NCBI RefSeq assembly: GCF_005405305.1
Contig: NZ_BJDU01000001.1
Span: forward strand, 122,791-186,790
DNA from: Companilactobacillus formosensis
Lineage (GTDB): Bacteria > Bacillota > Bacilli > Lactobacillales > Lactobacillaceae
DNA length: 64,000 bases
Reading direction: 5' to 3'
Numbering within the stretch: the stretch's first letter is position 1; each line of letters starts with the position of its first letter. A program made the translations under genes and the position numbers. Shown piece after piece: positions 36,807 to 44,972 of the stretch. The notes under the pieces are model-generated. The model saw only the letters and a program-made list of their open reading frames with translations, did not search any database and was not told the origin of the DNA.

Positions 36807-38435
36807 ATGACAGAATTAGATACAAAGAAGAGATACATCAGTTGGCCAGTGTTGGCCCTTATGGATTTTGTAACCGTAGTTGGATTCGACGACCTGACTT
36901 ACAATTTCCAGAATCAAGGGATGGGCGTTATTACGTCTTGGATCATTATGATTCTCATGTATGTTATTCCGTATTCGTTGATGGTTGGACAATTAGGGTC
37001 CACCTTTGATGATGACGGTGGAGGATTAACTTCATGGGTAAGAGAAACTAGTGGGGAGTTTTTGGGATATTTTGCCGCCTGGACTTATTGGGCTGCATCA
37101 ATTCCATATGTTGTCGATACCGCTAATACGATTGCTGTCGCGTTAGGTTGGGTCGTCAATGGAAATGCCAAATTGCAGACGCAAATGTCTAATAGCAGTT
37201 TTGCCTTGTTCACTTTGTTGATCTTTGTATTCTTTATAATCATTCAATCCCGTTTTGAACATTCGTTGGAAGTACTGAGTACGATTGGTGGAATTGCCAT
37301 GTTCGGGATGACAGTTCTATTCGTAGTAATGACCGTCACTGCTTTGGGTATGGGTGGTCATATTGCGACTAAACCTTTAACCGTTCATACGATCGTACCG
37401 ACTTTTAACTTACATTATTTGACGACTCTAGGATTCTTGATCTTTGCTATCAATGGGGCAGAAAGAATTGCACCATTCGTTACGAAGATGCGTAATCCTA
37501 ATCGTGATTTTCCTAAAGCGATGATTATGTTGTCAATTATGACCGGATTTTTAACTATCTTTGGCTCATTTTCATTGGGAGTATTTTTCAATGCTTATCA
37601 TTTGCCAGACGATTTGAAAATCAACGGATCATATTATGCTTTCCAAGCCTTAGGTCAAAGATTCCACATGGGAAATACTTTGATGTACGTGTTTGCTTTT
37701 ACTGAAATTTTCTATTTGGCTGCTTTGTTGGCCGTCTTGTTGAATGCAATGACGAGAATGTTGATTTCTGATACGGGTAATCGCTACATGCCTAAATTCT
37801 TGCGAAAGACTAATTCTGCAGGATTGCCAATTAATGGCTATATTTTAACAGTTGGTTTGAGTGCCTTTATTATGTTCTTAGGTATTTTGTTGCCTAACAT
37901 GAAAGACATCTTTAATTGGTTATTGAATCTAAACGGAATTATTTCACCGGGCGTAACTTGTTGGATTTTCTGGTCTTTCATTAAGATTAGAATGAATGAC
38001 GATAAGTATAAGTCGGGATATGTTTACATTAAAAATAAAAAGCTTTCGCTAGCTGTTGGTTGGTGGTGTCTGATTTTGACCGGAATAGCAACTATCGCTG
38101 CTGTCGGTCCACAAGACGTGCCATTTGGATCAACAATGTGGTGGTATGAGTTAGTTATCAATTTCGTAGCCATTATTGTTTTAATTGGTCTCGGTTTTGT
38201 ACTACCATACATTACGAAGAGAGAAAGGCGCAGTCAGACTGGAACTGCCTTTACAAGAATTCAACGTATCGGTATCTGGATAGCCGTTCTAGGTACTTTG
38301 GTAGGCGACTTGTATTTGGGGGATGTTAATTTCAGTCGTAATATTGGTTATATCATTTTACTAACCGCTGCCGGGTTAACTCTAATAGTTGCCATGGGTT
38401 GGCGTGAGCATGATTTGAAGGAAAGTCTTGAATAG
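36807..38435 (+). CDS. APC-superfamily amino-acid permease, second of a duplicated pair
   Basis: 542 residues, co-linear with the permease at 34753 from start to end (KRYISWPVLALMDFVTVVGF, QGMGVITSW, LSTIGG, MLISDTGNRYMP). Differences cluster in loops and the C-terminus. The upstream region is quite unlike that of the first copy, which suggests different control of two similar carriers. ATG with TTGAGGAAAA upstream; terminator at 38422. Confidence 0.85.
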   Translation: MTELDTKKRYISWPVLALMDFVTVVGFDDLTYNFQNQGMGVITSWIIMILMYVIPYSLMVGQLGSTFDDDGGGLTSWVRETSGEFLGYFAAWTYWAASIPYVVDTANTIAVALGWVVNGNAKLQTQMSNSSFALFTLLIFVFFIIIQSRFEHSLEVLSTIGGIAMFGMTVLFVVMTVTALGMGGHIATKPLTVHTIVPTFNLHYLTTLGFLIFAINGAERIAPFVTKMRNPNRDFPKAMIMLSIMTGFLTIFGSFSLGVFFNAYHLPDDLKINGSYYAFQALGQRFHMGNTLMYVFAFTEIFYLAALLAVLLNAMTRMLISDTGNRYMPKFLRKTNSAGLPINGYILTVGLSAFIMFLGILLPNMKDIFNWLLNLNGIISPGVTCWIFWSFIKIRMNDDKYKSGYVYIKNKKLSLAVGWWCLILTGIATIAAVGPQDVPFGSTMWWYELVINFVAIIVLIGLGFVLPYITKRERRSQTGTAFTRIQRIGIWIAVLGTLVGDLYLGDVNFSRNIGYIILLTAAGLTLIVAMGWREHDLKESLE

Positions 38436-38452
38436 TATTCAAGGCTTTTTTT
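38422..38452 (+). terminator. Terminator of the second permease
   Basis: AAGTCTTGAATA/TATTCAAGGCTT stem overlapping the stop codon, then T7. Confidence 0.7.
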
Positions 38453-38485
38453 GATACAATTAGATAAGAATTGGAATAAAATCAT

Positions 38486-38506
38486 ATCTAGTTTTTAAAA
38501 CTAGAT
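38486..38506. promoter_or_regulatory. Perfect palindrome before the DUF1836-DegV operon
   Basis: ATCTAGTTTT, T, AAAACTAGAT: 10-bp arms around one base, overlapping a possible -35 (TTGAAT at 38506). Operator or terminator-like hairpin; the bound factor is unknown. DUF1836 proteins look like HTH regulators, so self-control is conceivable. Confidence 0.4.
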
Positions 38507-38565
38507 TGAATAGTTAACAAAACTATGATAAATTATAAAAGTAATTACAAAAGGAGCGCTTTCTT

Positions 38566-39096
38566 ATGGATGAATTACAAGACTGGTTAGACAAGGTAGA
38601 GGCCTATCACATGCCAAGGTTTGAGGACTTACCTGAATTGGATCTGTATCGTGATCAATTACTGACACTAGTTGATAAATATATTGGACCCGTTTGGTTG
38701 GAGGATGGCCCCGTTGTCACCACATCAATGGTCAATAATTACGTGAAGAACGGTTTATTGCCTCATCCAGAAAAGAAACGATATACTCGTGAACATTTAG
38801 CATATTTGATTGCCATAACTTTTTTGAAACAAGTAGTTTCAATCAACGACATTGAAGAAGGCTTAAAGGTAATGACACGTTTAAACGGTGGTATTGCCCA
38901 AGCATATAATTTCTTTTGTGAAAAACAAGAAATAGCTTTACGAATGTTGAATCATCGTGAAGAAAAGCAAGCTTTATCTGAAAAGGATCAATCTTCAGCT
39001 TATTTGATGGTCGAGATGGTGACAATGGCTTTTGCCACGAAACTAATTACGAAGAAAATATTAATGATTGAAAACAATTCAGATGAAAAGAGTTAA
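38566..39096 (+). CDS. DUF1836 (HTH-like) protein
   Basis: 176 residues. The DUF1836 core is VVTTSMVNNYVKNGLLPHPEKKRYTREHLAYLIAITFLKQVVSINDI (about 46-95), which reads like a MerR-type winged helix without an effector domain. Family role is unproven; a regulator of the following degV gene is a fair guess. The DegV gene starts five bases after its stop, and AAAGGAGCG precedes its ATG. Confidence 0.8.
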   Translation: MDELQDWLDKVEAYHMPRFEDLPELDLYRDQLLTLVDKYIGPVWLEDGPVVTTSMVNNYVKNGLLPHPEKKRYTREHLAYLIAITFLKQVVSINDIEEGLKVMTRLNGGIAQAYNFFCEKQEIALRMLNHREEKQALSEKDQSSAYLMVEMVTMAFATKLITKKILMIENNSDEKS

Positions 39097-39101
39097 TTAG
39101 A

Positions 39102-39950
39102 ATGGAAAAGATTGCTGTATTGGTAGATTCTTGTTGTGATTTGCCTAAAGAATATCTCAAAAAGGCTGGTATCTATGAGTTACCAATGCAAATTGCTTAC
39201 CATGACAAAACTTACTTGGACCGAGTTGATATTTCGGCTGAAGAAGTTTATAAAAATTTGCCCGTTGAAATTCCTAAGACTTCATTGCCATCAGGTGAAT
39301 CAATTCAAAAGACTTTGAATCAAATCGCTGCAGATGGATATACTCAAATATTGTCAATTTCTGTTTCATCAGGTTTGAGTGGTACTTTTAATTTCTTAAA
39401 AGTCTTCTTGGATGATGATGATCGCTTTGTTTCGAAGTATTTTGATACAAAGCAAGTTGCGATTGCTTCAGGTTTGATTGCTATTCAAGCTAAAAACTTA
39501 ATCGATGAAGGTAAAACTTTAAACGAAGCTGCAACAGCAGTTGAAAAAATGTGTCAAAATGCTATGGTTTACTTCTGTATTCCAACTTTGACTTATTTAC
39601 GTGCTGGTGGTCGAATCAGTGCCGTCGCTTCTGCCGTTGGTGGAATGTTGAAATTAGCACCGATCGTTACTTGTACACCCGAAGGTACTTATACGATTGC
39701 TGCCAAAGCTCGTGGTATGAAAAAAGGTCAAAAGATGATGTTGGGTTATGCTCAAGATTTCATCAATGATGGCGATAAGTATTTAATCGGAATTGGTCAT
39801 GGAGCTGATGAAGCTGGTGGTCAACACATGTTGGATATTTTGCATGACAATGGAATTCAAGGTCAACAAGAATTTACTGAACAAGTTGGACCCGCATTAG
39901 GAGTTCATACTGGACCTGGTTTGATTGGGGTCGCAGTAGTTAAAATATAA
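39102..39950 (+). CDS. DegV-family fatty-acid-binding protein
   Basis: 282 residues. DSCCDLPKEYLKKAGI is the start of the fold, KTSLPSGESIQKTL is the lipid-binding Thr/Ser loop, and SISVSSGLSGTF and FCIPTLTYLRAGGRI complete the signature. DegV/FakB proteins bind a fatty acid and present it to the kinase FakA for use in phospholipid synthesis. FakA is not in this window. Co-transcribed with DUF1836 and ended by an AT-rich hairpin. Confidence 0.9.
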   Translation: MEKIAVLVDSCCDLPKEYLKKAGIYELPMQIAYHDKTYLDRVDISAEEVYKNLPVEIPKTSLPSGESIQKTLNQIAADGYTQILSISVSSGLSGTFNFLKVFLDDDDRFVSKYFDTKQVAIASGLIAIQAKNLIDEGKTLNEAATAVEKMCQNAMVYFCIPTLTYLRAGGRISAVASAVGGMLKLAPIVTCTPEGTYTIAAKARGMKKGQKMMLGYAQDFINDGDKYLIGIGHGADEAGGQHMLDILHDNGIQGQQEFTEQVGPALGVHTGPGLIGVAVVKI

Positions 39951-39953
39951 GAA

Positions 39954-40012
39954 AAAGTAGTTATTCATTCCGCGTAATTTTACCGGTTTGAATAGCTATT
40001 TTTTATTTTTAA
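39954..40012 (+). terminator. Terminator of degV
   Basis: AGTAGTTATTCA and TGAATAGCTATT arms with T6; loop of about 26 bases. Confidence 0.6.
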
Positions 40013-40017
40013 TGAAT

Positions 40018-40066
40018 AAACAGTATATAACACTTGGCAACTGTTAGTAACTGTTATATACTGTTT
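40018..40066. promoter_or_regulatory. Promoter of the ytrA-like operon inside a perfect 15-bp inverted repeat
   Basis: AAACAGTATATAACA (40018-40032) and TGTTATATACTGTTT (40052-40066) are perfect inverted arms 19 bases apart. Between and within them lies TTGGCA (40034-40039), 17 bases, TATACT (40057-40062). The right arm covers the -10, so a repressor bound there would block transcription. The GntR encoded by the first gene is the obvious binder. Confidence 0.75.
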
Positions 40067-40086
40067 GTACGCAAAGGAGAAAATGA

Positions 40087-40458
40087 ATGAAAATTATTAT
40101 TAATCACTCATCTATGATTCCAATCTATGAACAAATAATTGAACAAATCAAGACTTTAATTCGAAAAGGTGAGTTAAAGGAAAATGATAATCTTCCTTCG
40201 GTTCGGTCTTTAGCGAGAGAATCTAAGATTAGCGCTTTAACTGTCAAAAAGGCATACGATCAATTAGATGAATTAGGATTTACTATTACAATTCATGGTA
40301 AGGGAACGTATGTTACGGCAACTAACACTGATTTGTTATTTGAAGATCAAAAAAAAGAATTGGAAATGGATTTTGAAAAGGCCATTCAAAAAGGTAGAAG
40401 TTTTGGAATTAGTGATAATGATTTAAAAAAGATGTTTGAATTAATTTTGGAGGATTAA
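40087..40458 (+). CDS. GntR-family regulator, YtrA subfamily
   Basis: 123 residues. The winged-helix domain IPIYEQIIEQIKTLIRKGELKENDNLPSVRSLA...VKKAYDQLDELGF fills the first 75 residues, with a short helical tail for dimer formation and no ligand domain. This is the YtrA type, whose genes sit in front of ABC transporters and repress their own operon until cell-wall stress. Here an ATPase and a permease follow with gaps of two bases and an overlap of one. The perfect inverted repeat at 40018 is its likely operator. Confidence 0.9.
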   Translation: MKIIINHSSMIPIYEQIIEQIKTLIRKGELKENDNLPSVRSLARESKISALTVKKAYDQLDELGFTITIHGKGTYVTATNTDLLFEDQKKELEMDFEKAIQKGRSFGISDNDLKKMFELILED

Positions 40459-40460
40459 TC

Positions 40461-41309
40461 ATGTTAGAAGTAAATAATATTAAAAAAGAATATCCCAAAT
40501 TTTCACTTGATTGTTCTTTAAAAGTAAAAGAGGGACAGGTTACCGGTTTGATTGGTCAGAATGGTTCTGGTAAAAGTACAACTTTTAAAGCAATTTTGGG
40601 ATTAATTAAGATTGATAGTGGTTCAATTTCATTGTTTGATAAGCCAATCTCAAAAATTGGCGTTGCAGATAAGGAAGATATTGGCGTAGTTTTAGCTGAT
40701 TCTGGTTTCAGTGGATATTTAACTCTCAAAGATATCATGCCAATTTTAAGTAATTTGTATAAAAAATTTGATAGAGATTTTTTTATTAAACAGGTCGATA
40801 ATTTTGGGTTACCTTGGAATAAGAAAATTAAAGAATTATCGACGGGGATGAAAGTAAAAATCAAGATTCTCGTTGCAATGTCCCATAAGGCAAAATTATT
40901 GATTCTAGATGAACCAACAGCTGGGTTAGACGTGGTTGCTAGAGATGAATTGCTAGATATTTTGAGAATGTTTTTAGAGAATGATGAGAATAATTCCATT
41001 TTAATCAGTTCGCATATTTCTAGCGATTTGGAATCGTTGTGTGATGATTTATATATGATTGATCAAGGGAAAATCATTTTACATGAAGACACAGATGTTT
41101 TGTTGAGTGATTACGGAATGTTAAAAGTAAATGAAGAGCAATTTGTTGAATTAGATAAAGATTATTTGCTTAAGATAAAAAAGGAAAATTTTGGTTATAG
41201 CTGTTTGACCAACCAAAAGCAATTTTATTTAGAGAATTTTCCTAACTTAATAGTAGAAAATGGTAGTATCGATGAAGTAATTACAATGATGAGTCGAGGT
41301 GACAAGTAG
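40461..41309 (+). CDS. ABC transporter ATP-binding subunit
   Basis: 282 residues. Walker A GQNGSGKST (about 34), signature LSTGMKVKIKILVAMS in a relaxed form, Walker B LLILDEPTAGLD, and a switch region SSHISSDLES. It belongs to the ABC-2/YtrB-like group. It is the middle gene of the GntR operon; the next gene, its permease, starts on its last base. Role inferred: export or lipid II-related stress relief, as in ytr operons. Confidence 0.88.
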   Translation: MLEVNNIKKEYPKFSLDCSLKVKEGQVTGLIGQNGSGKSTTFKAILGLIKIDSGSISLFDKPISKIGVADKEDIGVVLADSGFSGYLTLKDIMPILSNLYKKFDRDFFIKQVDNFGLPWNKKIKELSTGMKVKIKILVAMSHKAKLLILDEPTAGLDVVARDELLDILRMFLENDENNSILISSHISSDLESLCDDLYMIDQGKIILHEDTDVLLSDYGMLKVNEEQFVELDKDYLLKIKKENFGYSCLTNQKQFYLENFPNLIVENGSIDEVITMMSRGDK

Positions 41310-41953
41310 TGAAGGGACTTTTTGTTAAGGATTTTGAGCTGATGAAGGAACAAAAAAACATTTATTTATTGATAATCGCAATAGCCTTAGTTATGACAAT
41401 CATGTCAAAAGAAAACTATTTTGCCATTGGATTTCTGGGTATGATTGGCTCGCTATTTACGTTGAGTTCGATCAGTTATGACGAATTTGATAATGGTAGT
41501 GCATTTTTATTTACGCTACCGATTACTAGGAAAGGCTATGTTTATGAAAAGTATTTGTTTGGTTTAACGATTGGAATTTGTTTCTTAGTTTTGGGAACAG
41601 CAATTAGTTTACTGGCCTCAGTAATCAATAATACTGAAGTGACTGAAATTTTTAGACAAGCCTTGCCACTATTGTCAATGATAATTATTGCTTTAGCTTT
41701 AATGTTGCCAGCTCAATTAAAATTCGGTGGTGAAAAAGGAAGAATCATACTTATTAGTATAATTGGAGTTGTATTTTTATTAGGAAAATTGATTAAAGAT
41801 AATCTCCAAGCATTAAATTTAACTGGAATTTTACAGAAATTGTCAGAGATGAATGATGTAACCTTGTTTTGGTTCTTTTTATTGATATCATTAGTTGCCT
41901 TGATAATTTCAATGTTTGGCAGCATCTTAATTATGCAAAAAAAGGAATTCTAA
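41309..41953 (+). CDS. ABC-2-type permease
   Basis: 214 residues with six hydrophobic helices, GTG start overlapping the ATPase stop. The segment SYDEFDNGSAFLFTLPITRKGYVYEKY (about 50-77) is the conserved ABC-2 loop that faces the ATPase. Last gene of the operon; the GATGC hairpin at 41982 follows it. Confidence 0.85.
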   Translation: MKGLFVKDFELMKEQKNIYLLIIAIALVMTIMSKENYFAIGFLGMIGSLFTLSSISYDEFDNGSAFLFTLPITRKGYVYEKYLFGLTIGICFLVLGTAISLLASVINNTEVTEIFRQALPLLSMIIIALALMLPAQLKFGGEKGRIILISIIGVVFLLGKLIKDNLQALNLTGILQKLSEMNDVTLFWFFLLISLVALIISMFGSILIMQKKEF

Positions 41954-41981
41954 ATTACTTTAATATTAATATTTTAAAATC

Positions 41982-42040
41982 AAAAAAGGCATCTCTTAGA
42001 TATAGTGTGCGATAACTATTATCTAAGTGGACGCCTTTTT
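41982..42040. terminator. Hairpin terminator, recurring family
   Basis: AAAAGGCATCTCTTAGATATAGT paired with ACTATTATCTAAGTGGACGCC then T5. It serves both the ABC operon and the convergent TetR gene. Confidence 0.8.
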
Positions 42041-42638
42041 AGTTGGAATTATTTTGTTTGATAGCTTCATAACCGGCGCTGGTAAATTGATTGAGTAATT
42101 GTAATTCACGATACCAAGCGTCGTCTTTAACGAAATGATGACGTTTGTTGATAGCAAAGGATCCGTGAATTGAGTAATTAAAAAGCAATTCGGATTCTGA
42201 TTCACTAAGTCCAGTTCGCTTTTGAATGGCAGGGACGAGCTTATCTTTTTCATGATTGGCAATTCGACCAATAATGTAGTCATTTAAACTGGGGTCCATC
42301 AATAATTTGCGATATTTTGATGAATCGGCAATTCGTTGGCAGGCCGGTAAAAGTGATTCGTTTTCCTTTAATAAATCTAAACTAGCGGTTGGATCGATAG
42401 TCGTGTTGGCTTGATTATTGTCAGTGAATAGCAATGCATCATCTAAAACAGCATTCAAAACAGCTGTTAAATTGTCAAAATGTGAATAAAAGGTTGAACG
42501 AGTCATGTCAGCGTGGCGGCACAATTTAGCAACGTTGATTTGTGAATAGGGTTCTTGATTGATCAATTCTAAAAAAGAATCCTTGATGGTATTGATTGTA
42601 TAAATTGTTCGTCGGTCTAATTTATTCTTCTTAGTCAT
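42039..42638 (-). CDS. TetR-family regulator divergent from the sirtuin pair
   Basis: 199 residues from the ATG at 42638 behind AAAGGAG. HTH: IKDSFLELINQEPYSQINVAKLCRHADMTRSTFYSHFDNL. The C-terminal half is a small TetR-type dimer and ligand domain. The divergent start of the sirtuin genes lies 132 bases away with a GTACACTGTGTAC palindrome in the gap, so it most likely represses those genes and perhaps itself. Confidence 0.85.
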   Translation of the reverse strand: MTKKNKLDRRTIYTINTIKDSFLELINQEPYSQINVAKLCRHADMTRSTFYSHFDNLTAVLNAVLDDALLFTDNNQANTTIDPTASLDLLKENESLLPACQRIADSSKYRKLLMDPSLNDYIIGRIANHEKDKLVPAIQKRTGLSESESELLFNYSIHGSFAINKRHHFVKDDAWYRELQLLNQFTSAGYEAIKQNNSN

Positions 42639-42721
42639 ATAAACTCCTTTACACTTTTTGAAATCTGTTTTGAAACTAAGCAAATATTCAAAAGTGTTCT
42701 TAATTTCAAAAAAAGTATTTC

Positions 42722-42734
42722 GTACACTGTGTAC
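42722..42734. promoter_or_regulatory. Probable TetR operator
   Basis: GTACAC, T, GTGTAC: perfect 6-bp arms around one base, 37 bases before the first sirtuin ATG. Too short to be certain. Confidence 0.45.
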
Positions 42735-42770
42735 ATAATTGTACTACATGAAGGATATAAAGGAGAATAA

Positions 42771-43454
42771 ATGAACACACAAATAAGTGAAGCTAAGAAG
42801 TTAATTGACCAAAGCGATGCGCTTCTAATTAGTGCTAGTAACGGCCTGTCAATTGCTGAAGGATATAACATTTTTGCTGATGATGATAATTTCGAAAAAT
42901 ATTTTGGTCATTTCAACATTCTTTATGGAATTAACAGTTTGATTCAAGGTGTCTTTGCACAAATTCCCACACCGGACCATCAAGAATTCATGCGTAAAGT
43001 GCATCAGTATTTAATTGATGATTATCAAAAGACTGAAATTTTTGCAATGTTGAAAGAAATTATTAACAAAAAAGATTATTTTGTCGTCACTTCTAACGCT
43101 GATACGCATTTTCAATTGAATGGATTTGACCCCGAAAAAATCTTTGAAATAGAAGGAAACTTTGACCAATTAGAAATGCAATCACCGCAGTGGCAAAAAC
43201 AAAAACAACGTTTTGACCAATTTATTAACGAATACGCAGACAAAAAAGTCGTTCAACTTGAGTTAGGAATTGGCTCGCAAAATAAATTGATTAAGCAACC
43301 TTTGATGAAGGCTGTTAGTCAACTACCTTCGTGGAATTTTGTGACGCTCAATATGGAAAACGAGATCATGATCGCACCAGAAATAAAATCAAGATCTATC
43401 GCTTTACCAGGAAATATCAAAACTACTTTTAAGGATTTATTGAAGGAGAATTAA
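42771..43454 (+). CDS. Sirtuin-like protein, degenerate, without zinc cysteines
   Basis: 227 residues. SDALLISASNGLSIAEG is the NAD-binding loop of sirtuins and SNADTH (Asn109, Asp111) the second NAD block. The usual catalytic His is replaced by Glu128 (FEIEGNFD). All four zinc-binding Cys are absent and the small zinc domain is missing, which accounts for the short length. It is clearly homologous to the next gene, two bases downstream. It may be a non-enzymatic partner or an altered enzyme. TetR-controlled by position. Confidence 0.7.
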   Translation: MNTQISEAKKLIDQSDALLISASNGLSIAEGYNIFADDDNFEKYFGHFNILYGINSLIQGVFAQIPTPDHQEFMRKVHQYLIDDYQKTEIFAMLKEIINKKDYFVVTSNADTHFQLNGFDPEKIFEIEGNFDQLEMQSPQWQKQKQRFDQFINEYADKKVVQLELGIGSQNKLIKQPLMKAVSQLPSWNFVTLNMENEIMIAPEIKSRSIALPGNIKTTFKDLLKEN

Positions 43455-43456
43455 TA

Positions 43457-44425
43457 ATGGCTCAATCATTTTATGAACAACTAGTAATGAAGACACAGAT
43501 GAATTATCAACAATTTTTTAACGTTTACGCTAGTGGCAAAACACCAGTTAAATTGACTGAAAAGCCAATGTTGCCATATGAAGATCAAGTACAGATCCTA
43601 GCGGATAAAATCAAAGAGGCTGACCACATTATCGTCGGCGGAGCTTCAGGTCTGTCAGCTGCTGGTGGTGGTGACTTTTACTACGAAGACAATGCTTCAT
43701 TTAGAAAATATTTTGGTAAATTTGCTGAGAAATACGGTATCAAAGGAGCTTTTTCAGGAATGCAATATCCTTGGCCTAGTCGTGAAGAATATTGGGGCTA
43801 TTTAGCTACATTTTTGCACACAACTCAACATGCTGAAGTTAGAAAGCCATTTCGTGATCTTCAAGAAATTTTGAAGGGGAAAGATTACTTCATTTTAACT
43901 ACTAACCAAGATACTCAAGCTATCAAAGCCTTTCCTGAAGAAAAAGTTGCCCAAATTCAAGGAGACCACCGTTATTTCCAATGTTCACAACAATGTAGTG
44001 ATGAAGTTTGGGATGCAGTCAAGCCGGTTGAAGAAATGATTCAAGCCATGGGAGATGACACTAAAGTTCCAACTGAATTGATTCCTCGTTGTCCAAATTG
44101 TGGCGCTGAAGCCTTCCCTTGGGTACGTGGTTACGGTAATTTCCTTGAGGGAACTAGATATCACCAAGAATACCAAAAGATATCTGATGATGTTTTGAAT
44201 CATTTGCATGACGACCATCTTTTGTTTATTGAATTAGGTGTAGGTCGCATGACACCAATGTTTATTCAAGAACCATTTTGGGGATTAACTGGAAGTCTCG
44301 ATGGTGCCTACGACGTTATGATCAATCGTGATTATCAATTTTTACCTGAAGAAATTGAGGATAAAGCTCAAGCTATCAAGGGTGATATTTCTCAAGTATT
44401 GGATGATGTCAAAGCTGCAATGTGA
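43457..44425 (+). CDS. Class-M-like sirtuin (SirTM-type), probable ADP-ribosyltransferase
   Basis: 322 residues. GGASGLSAAGGGDFYY is the NAD-binding loop and TTNQDTQ (Asn150, Asp152) the ribose site. Gln168 (QIQGDHRYFQC) stands where deacetylase sirtuins have His. Zinc ligands Cys176, Cys180, Cys212 and Cys215 are kept. The non-His active site recalls class M sirtuins, which ADP-ribosylate lipoylated GcvH-like proteins in staphylococci and streptococci. Those sit with macrodomain and GcvH-L genes; none is here, so the target is open. The assignment rests on recalled family features. Confidence 0.65.
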   Translation: MAQSFYEQLVMKTQMNYQQFFNVYASGKTPVKLTEKPMLPYEDQVQILADKIKEADHIIVGGASGLSAAGGGDFYYEDNASFRKYFGKFAEKYGIKGAFSGMQYPWPSREEYWGYLATFLHTTQHAEVRKPFRDLQEILKGKDYFILTTNQDTQAIKAFPEEKVAQIQGDHRYFQCSQQCSDEVWDAVKPVEEMIQAMGDDTKVPTELIPRCPNCGAEAFPWVRGYGNFLEGTRYHQEYQKISDDVLNHLHDDHLLFIELGVGRMTPMFIQEPFWGLTGSLDGAYDVMINRDYQFLPEEIEDKAQAIKGDISQVLDDVKAAM

Positions 44426-44486
44426 TTTTGGAACGCTAAAACTTTTTTGATATGATTAAAGCAAATTAGTTTTAGGGGGAGTAACA

Positions 44487-44972
44487 ATGAAAAGAGTGGA
44501 GAAACTACCGTCGTCGATTAAAACGATTTGGAGGATTAAGGCTTTAATAACTCTGGGGATTTGGCTAATAATTGCCGTGGTACTATTTGTAGGAAATAAT
44601 TGGGCCAGCGGATTTTTTGAACAATTTCTGTTTTGGGTTAGTTTGGCAGCGTTGGTCATAGGTGTAGTGAACTTTGCTTTTGATATGGGCTTAGTTAATT
44701 ACCATTGGAATTATTGGACTTATTTTATCGATGGACGACAAGTTGAGTTGCATCACGGTTTCTTCTTTCGCAAACAAATTGTTATTCCAATTGCTCGGGT
44801 GCAAAATGTTACCTTGAAGCAGGGACCAATTTTACGTCTCAAAAAATTACAAAAAGTTGTCGTTGAAACAGCGGCTGGAGCGGAGGAAATCGCTGGATTA
44901 GATGATAAGACAGCTGATGAGCTAAAAGAATTGATCATGAAATTAGCGCAGGAGGCCAGAAATGACATCTAA
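44487..44972 (+). CDS. Bacterial PH-domain membrane protein (YdbS-like)
   Basis: 161 residues: two N-terminal helices (about 23-43 and 52-74), then a bPH2 domain with YFIDGRQVELHHGFFFRKQIVIPIARVQNV. It overlaps the next gene by 11 bases; together they match the YdbS/YdbT pair of Bacillus, whose members are linked to protection from bacteriocin-like peptides. Function in lactobacilli is not established. Confidence 0.8.
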   Translation: MKRVEKLPSSIKTIWRIKALITLGIWLIIAVVLFVGNNWASGFFEQFLFWVSLAALVIGVVNFAFDMGLVNYHWNYWTYFIDGRQVELHHGFFFRKQIVIPIARVQNVTLKQGPILRLKKLQKVVVETAAGAEEIAGLDDKTADELKELIMKLAQEARNDI

